DNA of 64,000 bases from the NCBI RefSeq assembly GCF_026745355.1, contig NC_079205.1:50888916-50952915 (forward strand), in the 5' to 3' direction. Positions 1 to 9,905 of this stretch are shown one piece after another. Made by a program: the position numbers and the translations under genes. Under the pieces are notes generated by a model. That model had not been told where the DNA came from. It saw nothing but the letters and a program-made list of their open reading frames with translations, and ran no database searches. The DNA is from Beta vulgaris subsp. vulgaris (Eukaryota; Streptophyta; Magnoliopsida; Caryophyllales; Amaranthaceae). The first letter of the stretch is position 1. Each line of letters starts with the position of its first letter.

Positions 1-1452
1 AGAAATTAAAGCCTAAAATCTACATACTAGTTACATTATACATCATATGATCATGTTCAAAAAGAATTTGAGGTTAAATCACTTCATAAGTACATTTTGG
101 GAGCGAAAAGGCCAAAATAGGCGGAAATAGGCCGGAAATGGCCTTTTCGTTCCCGAAATGCAACCACAAGAAATTAAAGCCTAAAATCTACATACTAGTT
201 ACATTATACATCATATGATCATGTTCAAAAGAATTTGAGGTTAAATACTTCATAGTACATTTTGGGAGCGAAAAGGCCAAAATAGGCCGAAATAGGCAAG
301 AAATGGCCTTTTCGTTCCCAAAATCCAACCAACAAGAAATTAAAGCCTAAAAATCTACACTAGGTACATATACATCATATGATCATGTTCAAAAAGAATT
401 TGAGGTTAAATCACTTCATAAGTACATTTTGGGCGCGAAAAGGCCAAAATAGTAGGCCGGAAATGGCCTTTTCGTTCCCAAAATCCAACCAACAAGAAAT
501 TAAAGCCTAAAAATCTACATACTAGTTACATTATACATAATGATCATGTTCAAAAAGAATTTGAGGTTAAATCACTTCTAAGTACATTTTGGAGCGAAAA
601 GGCCAAAATAGGCCGAAATAGGCCGGAAATGTCCTTTTCGTTCCCAAAATCCAACCAACAAGAAATTAAAGCTAAAATCTACATACTAGTTACATTTTAC
701 ATCATATGATCTGTTCAAAAAGAATTTGAGTTTAAATCACTTCATAAGTACATTTGGGAGCGAAAAAGGCCAAAATAGGCCAAAATAGGCCGGAAATGCC
801 TTTTGTTCCCAAAATCCACAACAAGAAATTAAAGCCTAAAAATCTACATACTAGTTACATTATACATCATATGATCATGTTCAAAAAGAATTTGAGGTTA
901 AATCACTTCATAAGTACATTTTGGAGCGAAAAGGCCAAAATAGGCCAAAATAGGCGGAAATGGCCTTTTCGTTCCCAAATCCAACCAACAAGAAATTAAA
1001 GCCTAAAACTCTACATACTAGTTACATTATACATCATATGATCATGTTCAAAAAGAATTTGAGGTTAAATCACTTCATAAGTTCATTTTGGGAGCGAAAA
1101 GGCCAAAATAGGCCAAAATAGGCCGGAAATGGCCTTTTCGTTCCCAAAATCCAACCAACAAGAAATTAAAGCCTAAAAATCTACATACTAGTTACATTAT
1201 ACATCATATCATCATGTTAAAAAAGAATTTGAGGTTAAATCACTTCATAAGTACATTTTGGGAGCGAAAAGGCCAAAATAGGCCAAAATAGGCCGGAAAT
1301 GGCCTTTTCGTTCCCAAAATCCAACCAACAAGAAATTAAAGCCTAAAAATCTACATACTAGTTACATTATACATCATATGATCATGTTCAAAAAGAATTT
1401 GAGGTTAAATCACTTCATAACTACATTTTGGGAGCGAAAAGGCCAAAATAGC
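1..1452. repeat. Tandem array of a ~165-170 bp monomer
   Basis: About eight and a half head-to-tail copies of one monomer. The landmark AGAAATTAAAGCC recurs at about 1, 169, 335, 495, 661, 824, 991, 1161 and 1331, so spacing is 160-170 bp and exactly 170 bp in the last copies. Copies at 980-1440 are almost identical; earlier ones carry more small deletions. Each monomer contains a GGCC-rich inverted repeat (GGGAGCGAAAAGGCC ... GGCCTTTTCGTTCCC). The array breaks off mid-monomer at 1452, where CACTA subterminal repeats start. A lone diverged copy lies inside that transposon at 2235-2420, so the array is probably transposon-derived. Open frames across it are artefacts. Confidence 0.95.
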
Positions 1453-1780
1453 AGTAGGGCTGCGCTGAAAATGGTATGTAGGGCTGCGCTTTTAGAGGGC
1501 AGCCCTTTCCATCGCAGCCCTTCATTATTCAAGTAGGGCTGCGCTAGAAAAGCGCAGCCCTTCAAGACGAAGGGCTGCGCTTTTTTCAAAAAGGCGCAGC
1601 CCTTCTTGATAGGAAGGGCTGCGCCTTTTTGAAAAAAGCGCAGCCCTTCTTAATAGAAGGGCTGCGCCTCCTTCACAAGCGCAGCCCTTCTTGCTAGAAG
1701 GGCTGCGCTAGTTTAAACTAGCGCAACCCTTCTGACTTGAAGCGCTGCGCTATTTTAAACTAGCGCAGCCCTTCACTATA
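1453..1780. repeat. Left subterminal inverted-repeat array of the CACTA element
   Basis: Alternating AGGGCTGCGC and GCGCAGCCCT units are spaced about 20-40 bp apart, often paired as short hairpins separated by A/T runs. Such subterminal repeats are known transposase (TNPA-like) binding sites in the CACTA superfamily; that role is inferred here. The same motif set is found at 6985-7250 at the other end. Confidence 0.88.
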
Positions 1781-2449
1781 ATTTTTTTTTTTTTATTTTG
1801 CTTGCACACAGCCTGCACATACCAACAGCACAGCCTGCACCCACACCAGCCCCACCCCCACCCATAACCTCTCTTGGACAAGAAAAAAATGCGAATTGCA
1901 ATACGATAATATATGACAAGTGGAGAAAGGTAATAATTAACTTCAAATATATTAAAATAATGTAAAAAGTGTACATATAGGTGATAGAAACTAGCTAGTA
2001 CATTATTGTTGGAGCGAAAATCTCATCCTATGCAATCATCGGTAATGTAGGACGCCAACTTATCCCGAACTTCGTCAATTTCTTCTTTGGTGAAGTTCTC
2101 AAACGTGGTTTGGAACTAGCATAAACCTTGCAAAATAACCAAGGAATAAACATATACAAAAAGTCAATCATTTTACCGTAGTTAGTACTTCTAAAAATGA
2201 CATATATCTTCCCGAAATGGAATCAAAATCAAATGCAAGCCTAAAAGTCTACACACTAGTTATAATATATCTCATATAATCATGTTCAAACAGAATTTGG
2301 GGTTAAATCACTTCATAAGTACATTTTGGGAGCGAAAAGGCCAGAATAGGCCAAAATAGGCCGGAAAGGCCTTTTCGTTCCCAAAATGCAACCAACAAGA
2401 AATTAAGCCTAAAAATTGGAGAAATTACACACACCTGAGTTTATGTCTC
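1781..2449. other. Non-coding 3' part of the CACTA element
   Basis: This lies between the left subterminal repeats and the transposase 3' end. It has a C/A-rich stretch (1800-1870), AT-rich sequence and the lone satellite-like monomer at 2235-2420. No gene was recognised. Confidence 0.6.
2235..2420 (+). repeat. Single diverged copy of the 170-bp satellite monomer inside the CACTA
   Basis: This carries the monomer landmarks in the same order as the 1-1452 array: AAGCCTAAAAGTCTACACAC, then ATCATGTTCAAACAG, then TTAAATCACTTCATAAGTAC, then the GGGAGCGAAAAGGCC hairpin, ending in CCAACAAGAAATTAAGCC. It lies between the subterminal repeats and the transposase gene, so the monomer is native to the transposon body or was inserted there. 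Confidence 0.88.
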
Positions 2450-2452
2450 ATG

Positions 2453-2830
2453 ATTATTGAGCTTCCGCCTTTTCTTAGGATCCTCAAGTACATGTATCCC
2501 TTCCGTGTGATCTACACGCATATAATTCTCCGACATATTTACATCATCTTCCACACGAATTTCAGGATAGGTAAAGGGGGGAGGTCCTCAAATGCATCAT
2601 ATTCTTCCTCATTATCAACATCACCAATACCGAGGATACTCCTTTTACCAGGTACAACAATTGACCACTTATGATCAGCAGGATCAGTTACAAAAAATAC
2701 TTGCTTACTTGTGATGCAATTACAAATGGCTCCTCAGTTTCACGTAAACGACTAAGGTCAACAAGGTGAAACCGCAAGGATCATCGTTTCTTACACAACG
2801 GATTATTGTCAACCCACGTGCAACACAAGA
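2453..2830 (-). pseudogene. C-terminal (DUF4216-like) remnant of CACTA transposase
   Basis: Reading the minus strand across two further frame changes gives FVIASQVSKYFF, then DPADHKWSIVV, then an acidic tail ending near 2453. This order (hydrophobic 'EPFVIASQ' block, then 'DP..KWSVV') matches the end of the DUF4216 region that follows DUF4218 in plant tnp2 transposases. It continues the frame lost at about 2781-2830. Frame breaks lie near 2690 and 2780. Confidence 0.7.
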
Positions 2831-3938
2831 GGCAAATATTAAAAGTACAGTAGTCCAGCTCCCAGATTTCTTGTATTCGCCCATAGTAGTTGCTTTCAGC
2901 ATGTACAGGCGACTTATCTTTCGAGCTTGCATATTGTGTAGACGACGCCACAAGTGAAACACCACTATTTTGTTGCGATCTTGACTTGAGATCTTGACGT
3001 TCAGTCCAAAAAGTATACCCATTAATATCATAACCCTCATAAGAGCGTACAGCTTCACGAGGACCAAATGCTAACCACTTGACTGTTTCAGGAACACTTT
3101 CATCCAAATCATTGAGTACTCGTTTATGAAACCAATCAATGAAAGTCTTGTTATGCATTTGCGTCAATGCCCTCACTCCTTTTCCAGGATTGCTAACACG
3201 TAATTCCTCCATATGTTCACTTAAATAAGGATGGACATCTGGTACGTGATGCAATACAAATAAGTGAGCTTGTTTACGCTTTTCTACGGAAGGTGTGATC
3301 AATTTTGAACCAATTGTACCCTTGCCCTCAAGTCTGCCCTCGTGTCGGGATGTCGGAAGTCCAACAGGATCAACACTAGCAAAATACTCAGCCACAAAAT
3401 TACTGATCTCTTCACCCACAATCCCTTGAATTATACTACCTTCTGGTTGTGCAGGATTACGAACTTTATCTTTCAAAGTTCCCATATATCTCTCAAAAGG
3501 ATAGCACCACCTCAAAAACACTGGACCACACAGCTTAATTTCTCGAACTAGATGGACAATGAGATGGACCATAATGTCAAAGAATGCAGGGGGGAAATAC
3601 ATCTCAAATTTGCATAGAGTTTCAACTACTCTAGTCTGCAAGGAATCGAGGGTCGACGGGTCTAGGACTTTGCTGCAGATTGAATGAAAAAATGAACACA
3701 GTTCTGTAATGGTGTGCCTCACATGCTTTGGAAGTATCCCACGAATTGCAATCGGTAAGAATACTTGCATCATGACATGACAATCGTGCGATTTCATACT
3801 CGATAACTTCAACTCACCATTTAAGGTAACAAAGCGCTTCATATTCGATGAGTAGCCAGTAGGGACCTTAATGCCATACAATGACTCGCAAAAAATCCGT
3901 TTCTCTGCACGCGACATCGTGTAGCAAGCTGGTGGCAA
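2781..3938 (-). pseudogene. CACTA transposase, DUF4218 and DUF4216 segment
   Basis: A 385-codon open segment. Residues 1-200 resemble DUF4218 of plant CACTA transposases: PPACYTMSRAEKRIFCESL, the SHDCHVMMQVFLPIAIRG block, HSICSKVLDPSTL, and FEMYFPPAFFDIMVHLIVHL, then RWCYPFERYMGTLK. Residues about 300-380 resemble DUF4216 (GYDINGYTFWTE, SGVSLVA, YYGRIQEIWELDY). It continues the upstream 3839-5473 segment after a frameshift near 3950 and loses frame again near 2800. Function in an intact element: part of the transposase that cuts at the CACTA termini. This copy should be inactive. Confidence 0.88.
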
Positions 3939-5473
3939 ATAATTCTTCTCGAATCCTCCACCTTTTTACTTTTTTGTTCATCATCATCAACCCTTTCCTC
4001 CCCTCTTTTCTTCTTCTTCCGTCCCTTTTCTGAGCCCACAACTCTGGTCGAATCCCCTCTTTTCCAAGTAAAGTCGTGACGCCTTAACATCTTTTGTCTT
4101 CCCGGAATATTCATAAGTGTCGCGATAATAGCTTCACAAACATTCTTCTCTATGTGCATGACATCCAAACAATGTCTGACCTTTAGATCTTTCCAATATG
4201 GGAGTTTCCAAAAAATGGACTGTTTTTTCCATAATCCTGTAGGTCTATCAACCTCACTAGCAGGTTTACCAAAGACTGTTTCAATGCCCTTCACCTGATT
4301 ATAAACTTCAGTACCAGTTAATGGTCTATGAGCAACTTCTTCTTCAACCGTCCCATCGAATGCCTTCTTCTTAAACCGATAGGGATGGTCGCGGCTGAGG
4401 AGCCTTCGTGTGCGCATATACACATGTTTGCAGCCCTTAAGGTGTGTAGATTTCATGTCATCTAAACAAATCGGGCAAGGTTGTTTTCCTTTAGTCTTAT
4501 ACCCAGATAAGTTCCCATAAGCTGGATAATCGTTCATAGTACAAAAAAGCATGGCACGCAGAGTGAACATCTCATTAGCATACGCATCAAATACTAACAC
4601 TCCTTCGTTCCACATCTTCTGTAAATCTTCAACAAGCGGCTGAAGGTATACATCTATGTCATTTCCAGGTTGTTTGGGCCCCGATATAAGAAGCGACAAC
4701 ATCATGTACTTGCGTTTCATGCACAACCAAGGAGGCAAGTTATAAACCACTAAAACTACTGGCCATGTGCTATGCTGCGAGCTGAGATTGCCAAAAGGGT
4801 TCATGCCATCCGTACATAATCCAAGCCTCAGATTCCTATCCTCATTACCAAATGACTTATGCACCCTGTCGATAGTTTTCCACTCAGGCGAATCAGCCGG
4901 ATGCTTGAGCAGACCGTCTTTCTTCCTACGATCTGCATGCCACCTCAAATTCTTCGCATCTCCTTTCATTGAGAACATGCGCTTAAATCTAGGTATTATG
5001 GGTAGATACCACAACACCTTGGCTGGTGGTCCTTCACTACCTCCAGCTCCTTCACGCTTGTACCTCGACAATCCACAACGTGGACACTCATGTAAATGCT
5101 CATACTCATTACGATAAAGCACACAATCGTTAGGACAAGCATGTATCCGCTCGTACTCTAAACCCAAAGGACACATCAACTTCTTCGCATAATAGTACGA
5201 CTTTGGCAGTTCATTTCCTTCAGGGAGCATCTCAGCTAAAACTTCCAACAACGATGTGAAACTAGAGTCCGTCCAACCAGCGTTCGACTTAATGTTGAAC
5301 AGTGTTACCAACGCAGAAAGTTTGGTGTACTTTGTACAACCTGGATACAACGGCTTTTCAGCAGCCTTAGACATAGACTCAAAAATACGAGGTCGTCTAC
5401 ACGACTGATCTTCAACCTCGTGTATCATCTCGTCTACCCGATCCCTATCATCATCTCCAAATTCATCATCCAA
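3839..5473 (-). pseudogene. CACTA transposase, tnp2 domain segment
   Basis: A 544-codon open segment. It has an acidic N-terminus (MDDEFGDDDRDRVDEM), YPGCTKYTKLSALVTLFNIK, then the cysteine-rich ACPNDCVLYR ... CPRCGLSRYK motif near residues 110-140. The tnp2 core (Transposase_21 type) follows at about 150-390, including WYLPIIPRFKRMF, GLCTDGMNPF, GPKQPGNDIDVYL and NDYPAYGNLSG, with a PCPICLDD motif. The last ~50 codons are out of frame relative to the family because of a frameshift near 3950, after which homology continues at 2781-3938. It lies between the Transpos_assoc exon (5552-5791) and DUF4218, the canonical order. Confidence 0.92.
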
Positions 5474-5551
5474 ATTCTCATCCCCTAACTCATCATCATC
5501 CTTCTTTTTTCTTCACATACATCATTCTTTAATCCAGAGCTTCCCATATAC

Positions 5552-5791
5552 CTCCCCTGCTCACCATGCCAAATCCATACATGGTATTGAGGCCTAAACC
5601 CACGGCGAAAACATGCTCCCTAACCACATGTATACTACTAACCTTGCTCACATTTCTACAATCCAAACAAGGACAATAAAAGTCGACTGCTCCAGAGGAT
5701 GTTTGATATTCTAATGCACTTCTACAGAATTCCAGACCCCATTCACAAACTCAATCGATTCACGACTACCATACATCCAAGTACGATCCAT
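5552..5791 (-). pseudogene. Transposase-associated domain (N-terminal exon of the CACTA transposase)
   Basis: The minus-strand ATG at 5789-5791 starts MDRTWMYGSRESIEFVNGV. A 1-bp loss near 5730 then shifts frame, and the next frame reads CRSALEYQTSSGAVDFYCPC LDCRN (the C-P-C-x-x-C zinc-binding pattern of PF13963-type Transpos_assoc domains). In intact plant CACTA proteins this domain is the N-terminus, just upstream of the tnp2 region. A homologous domain from another CACTA is at 16169-16387. Confidence 0.85.
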
Positions 5792-5799
5792 CTCATTCA

Positions 5800-6590
5800 A
5801 GAAGACCACCTCTAATAATTAAACACAACATTCATTATAATGCATCAATCATTATTAAAGTACACATACATCACATATTCAAATCACACACGTATACAAC
5901 AAGCTAAGATAGTCACATGTTCAATTGTATGCATGCAGTCAAAGGTCCTTATCACTCCAACCTAACCCATCCTTGGACGTCTAATCTCACTAGTGAATAT
6001 ATGCCAACTTTCAATTCTAAGGAAAATCCGGCAGCATTTCCCTACAGTTCTCCAAGTACACAATGTAGATAATTGCTTATCTACATATGTACCCGAGAAC
6101 AATGTAGCGAAACGATAAGCCAAGATTTTCCTCAGAATTGAAAAGAAGACACACATTCACCACCTAAGTGAGATCAAACGTCCAAGAACAGTCCCAAACC
6201 GGGGACTATTCAAGACTTACCCTAATGAGTAAGTCTTGAACGGGTATCTAGGCATATATGATGATGATTCAAACAACTATTATATATTTTCATATATATA
6301 GCTAAATCACATTGCGTTTTCATACAATCTCATATCAACAAATATATATTATATCATTATAAAAAATACATATACATTCAATAAATTATCAACTTTGTCT
6401 ACATGTTAAAGTAGTTACCTCTTAACACCAACGACGAGCAATGAAGAGAAAAGAGATACTTGGAACTTTACTTGCCTTCCTTAGCCTCTTCTTCCTACAA
6501 TTGACAAAACCCACATTGCACATTAACATTTAATTCAATTAACAAAACAAAAGTAACTTAAAAACAAAATTAATCCATACCTAATTAACC
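5800..6590. other. 5' non-coding region of the CACTA element
   Basis: AT-rich sequence upstream (minus-strand sense) of the transposase start. It includes a segment (5940-6250) similar in layout to 16490-16790 of the second CACTA remnant: 'CCACCTAAGTGAGAT ... AACAGTCCC.AAAC ... GAGTAAGTCTTGAACGGGTA' occurs in both. That shared non-coding segment suggests the two CACTA families are distantly related. No gene was seen. Confidence 0.6.
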
Positions 6591-6596
6591 ACTCAA

Positions 6597-6860
6597 ATGG
6601 TGGAGAAGAGAAGAAATAAAAGAGAAGAGAAGAGGGTGGTGCAAAGGGGGTGGTGCGCAAGGGGGTGGTGCGCAAAGGGGGGTGGGTGCGCGAAATGTGG
6701 TGTGCGAAATTGGGGGTGGTGGTGCGCGAAATGTGGTGCGCGAAAGGGGGTGGTGGTGCGCGAGGAAGGGGTGGTGGTGCGCGAAATAATTGTGCGCGAA
6801 GGGTGGTGGTGCTCGAATTAGGGCAGCAAAGTGGTGGTGGTGGTGTGGTGTGCAACTCGA
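6597..6860. repeat. G-rich degenerate short tandem repeat
   Basis: Repeated GGTGGTGCGCGAAAGGG-like units about 12-18 bp long on the + strand. The open frames here in several phases are by-products of the repeat. It lies in the promoter-side region of the CACTA element. Confidence 0.8.
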
Positions 6861-6984
6861 AGAAGTGAAGAGAGAGAATGAAGGAATATCGCACTTGGGG
6901 TAGTAAGAAGTGAAGAGAGAGAATGAAAGTGGGAAAATAATGAAGTAAGGCGCGCTACATAGCTTGTATCGAAAAAAAAAATTT

Positions 6985-7261
6985 GAATGAAGGGCTGCGC
7001 TAGTTTCAAAAAAAGCGCAGCCCTACACACAGAAGGGCTGCGCCTTTTAGAAAAGCGCAGCCCTTCTGCATGTGAAGGGCTGCGCTTCCTAAAAAGCGCA
7101 GCCCTTCACCTACAGAAGGGCTGCACTTTTCTAAAAAGCGCAGCCCTTCATACAAAAGGGCTGCGCTTTTTTTAAAAAGCGCAGCCCTTCATCAATAGGG
7201 CTGCGCCTTTTTAAAAAGCGCAGCCCTACTTGCGCAGCCCTTTCGATTTTTTCCCCTAGTG
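6985..7261. repeat. Right subterminal repeats and terminal inverted end of the CACTA
   Basis: About ten AGGGCTGCGC / GCGCAGCCCT hairpins, then TTTCGATTTTTTCCCCTAGTG, ending with the CACTAG terminus (inverted, 7256-7261). Immediately outside lies TCA (7262-7264), the presumed 3-bp TSD, and the Copia integrase frame. Confidence 0.9.
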
Positions 7262-8006
7262 TCATCATAAGTTTCATCTTTACTAGTGAGAAAAATAACC
7301 CAAGTGTACCTAGAGTAGTCATCTACAATCACAAGTACATACCTCATTCCACTTCTGCTTTGAATTCTCATGGGTCCACATAAGTCCATATGGATTAACT
7401 CTAGTGGTTTAGTGGTACTTACAATCGTCTTAGATTTGAAAGAGGATCTTACTTGCTTACCTCGTGCACATGCATCAAAAACTTGATCATTATGAAATTT
7501 TATGGATGGTAATCCTAAAACAAGGTCTTTTGATCTAAGTTTCTCAAGTAATGAAAAGCTAGCATGTCCTAGACGCTTGTGCCATAGAAGTGAATCATCT
7601 TCAATAACACTAAGACAAGTTAAATTGATTGAGGAACAAGGTCTAGATCCACAATGTATGCGTTCCCTTTCCTTGTTCCTTCCAAGATAACCTTCTTAGT
7701 TTTAATGTTGATGAGTAAGCATTTTTCTTTATCAAATTTTACAGTATTTCCTTTGTCACAGAATTGAGAAATGCTTAATAGATTATGTTTTAGACCTTCA
7801 ACTAAAAATACATTTTCAATGGAGTGTAATGGTGACTTACCGACCTTACCCATAGCAACTATGTTACCTTTCTTATTATCCCCAAATGTTACACTTCCAC
7901 CTTCATAGGTTGTGAGTGAGAGAAATTTCGTTTTGTCTCCTGTCATGTGCTTGGAACAACCACTATCAAGATACCATGTGTTGTTCCCCTCACTCCCAAC
8001 CTGCAA
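7262..8006 (-). pseudogene. Copia protease, GAG-pre-integrase and start of integrase (truncated)
   Basis: It begins with WYLDSGCSKHMTGDKTKF, the aspartic protease active-site region (DSG variant), followed by HNLLSISQFCDKG. After a frameshift near 7620 a GAG-pre-integrase block follows (WHKRLGHAS, HNDQVFDACARGKQ), then the integrase start HMDLCGPMRIQSRSGM and YVLVIVDDYSRYTWV. The frame ends abruptly at 7261 where the CACTA terminus begins. The catalytic D-D-E core beyond the first aspartate is absent. Confidence 0.88.
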
Positions 8007-8611
8007 AAATCAACTAGGTGTTAGTTGTAGGAACCCCATCTTTCGTGGGTTCCTGTTCTTGACTAGGATTTGTTTTGACAACCCATTTTTTCTTACTTAT
8101 TGTCACTTTTTCCCAATCATTTCAGATTTTAATTGACATTGATTTATGTAATGACCTACCTTGCCACAATACATACAAAACTTATCATAGGTAGATCAAC
8201 ATATTTCTTTGTCTTGTTCCTTTTCTTGTAGTTTTCAAAACCAAGACCTTCCTTCCTTTTGGTCTGTGGTTTCTCAATCCACTTAGGAATTTCATGATTT
8301 TGCCTCTGTTCCTTGCGACACACCAGTTCCTTTTTAAGATTACAGATCTGTTCCTTTAAAATATTTTCTCTTATTCATTTTTTCAATCTCAGATCTGTAT
8401 CCTTTCAAAGGGGTTGATCTTATATCAAAGGAACTCAGAACAGGGACAAATTCTTTCAAGTGTGAAATCTCTAAATTAATTAGATAATTTTCATTTTTCA
8501 AACTTTCATAAATTCTTTGATTTTAGATTTTTTATCAAATAAATCAAAGAATCTTGTTTCAACATCTGTTCTCATTTTCTTAAGCCATTCTATGTGTTTC
8601 CTTGCAAACTT
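8007..8611 (-). pseudogene. Degraded gag-to-protease linker of the sirevirus
   Basis: This continues the Copia polyprotein region between the nucleocapsid and protease. Short fragments with lysine/glutamate-rich composition are readable but stops and frame changes occur throughout. No separate gene is present. Confidence 0.55.
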
Positions 8612-9840
8612 TTAAGGCTTGTCCGTTTGTTCACGTTTTTCACGTTCATCTCTACATTCAAGAATTGCATCATAAAGAAGATCATATATTTCAGTCCTAG
8701 TTTTACCATCTAGTTCTGACTCAAGTCCATGTTGACTTACCTCAATTTTTTCTTCATCTTCTTTTTCGTCAGTGTTTGCCATGAGGCAAAGGTTTGCTGT
8801 TTCTTCAGTTGGTTGTTCCTCTTCTTCTTCCGTCTCTGAATCTCCCCAAGCAGCTATCATAGCTTTGCGCACATTTGCCTTAGAGAAAGGTGCTTTTGAT
8901 TCTTTGTTCCTTTCAGCAAAGCGTTCCTTGTTCCTTTCTTTGGTTTTGTCATTTTCCCAAAGAGGACATTCCTTGATGAAGTGATCTGTACTTCCACATT
9001 TATGACAAGCAGCTTTGTTAGAAAATTTCTTAGTTTTACCTTTGAAGTTTCCATTCTTCATGTTCCTGTACATCTTTCGAAATTTTCGAACCATGAGGGC
9101 TGCTTTTTCTTCTTCAGAGTCCGAATCATCTTCATCATCTGCTTTGAGAGCAATTGATTTTGATTTGGAGCTTTCACCATATTCAGTATCAAGGTGAAGC
9201 TCATGAGTCATAAGTGACCCTGCCAGCTGTTCTAAGTTGAACTTAGTGAAGTCTTTTGTTTCTTGAAGAGCAGTGACTTTAGCCATCCATCTGTCCTTAG
9301 GAAGACTCCTAAGAACCTTTCGAACCTGTTCCTCAGATGAAATAAACTTTCCAAGAGAAGCCAACTCATTTATAATGTTAGTAAAACGAGTAAACATGTC
9401 TCGGATGCTTTCTTTGGATTTCATGCAGAACAGTTCATATTGATTCATAAGTAAATCAATTTTCGATCTTTTAACTTCATTAGTTCCTTCGTGGGTTACT
9501 TCTAGTAAATCCCATATTTGCTTTGCGGATTTGCATCCCATGATCCTATTATGTTCATGGGGTCCAAGTCCACAATGCAATATTTAATAGCCATGGCATT
9601 TACTTCCATTTTTTCAAAATCAGATTTGTCATAATCAGAGAGGGGTTTAAGAGTTACCTCATTTTTGTCATTTGTAGTTGTGACTTCGAAATCACCAACT
9701 TCAATGACTCTCCATACCTGATAGTTTTCAGCCTTGATGAATATCTCCATGCGGTTCTTCCAATAGTTGTAGTACTTCCCATTGAACATAGGAGGCCTTT
9801 GAGTGGAATAACCTTCTTCAAGTTTCTCGGTGGTATTCAT
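8612..9840 (-). pseudogene. Sirevirus gag
   Basis: Starts MNTTEKLEEGYSTQRPPMF at 9840 (DUF4219-like N-terminus, NGKYYNYWKNRMEIFIKAE). It shifts frame near 9540 and continues for 322 codons with a UBN2-type capsid (CKSAKQIWDLLEVTHEGTNE, SIRDMFTRFTNIINELASLG). An acidic stretch, a basic stretch and a CCHC zinc knuckle (CHKCGSTDHFIKEC) follow, then a charged glutamate-rich tail. Role in an intact element: structural capsid/nucleocapsid protein. The single frameshift would uncouple its N-terminus. Confidence 0.9.
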
Positions 9841-9891
9841 TGTTCCTTGGATCTTTTTCTCAATAGGGTTTCCTATCTTACGTGAGTTCTA

Positions 9892-9903
9892 GCTCTGATA
9901 CCA
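9892..9903 (-). promoter_or_regulatory. tRNA-Met primer binding site of the sirevirus
   Basis: Minus-strand TGGTATCAGAGC, complementary to the 3' end of initiator tRNA-Met, lies two bases inside the 5' LTR, the expected position for priming reverse transcription in Copia elements. Confidence 0.88.
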
Positions 9904-9905
9904 AT

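Larger units (their letters stand above)
1451..7261 (-). mobile_element. CACTA (En/Spm-type) DNA transposon, decayed
   Basis: The right terminus is clear: + strand CTAGTG at 7256-7261 is the inverted CACTAG end. It is followed inward by arrays of inverted GGGCTGCGC / GCGCAGCCC motifs (6985-7250). A matching array marks the left side (1453-1780). Between them lies a minus-strand tnp2 transposase with the usual domain set. The expected left CACTAG is absent: the sequence at 1452 reads CAGTAGGGCTGCGC and joins the satellite array directly, so the left tip is mutated or lost and no 3-bp TSD can be paired with TCA at 7262-7264. The right end lies in a Copia integrase frame, showing that the CACTA inserted into that retroelement. 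Confidence 0.9.

Noticed and set aside
1453..1780. Regularly spaced repeats that could look like a CRISPR array
   Set aside because: The units are inverted hairpins of a transposon end next to a tnp2 gene, with no uniform repeat-spacer structure. Plant nuclear context.
6535..7322. Several open frames over GGTGGTGCGCG and GGGCTGCGC repeats
   Set aside because: They are read-through of short tandem and subterminal repeats of the CACTA, not genes.
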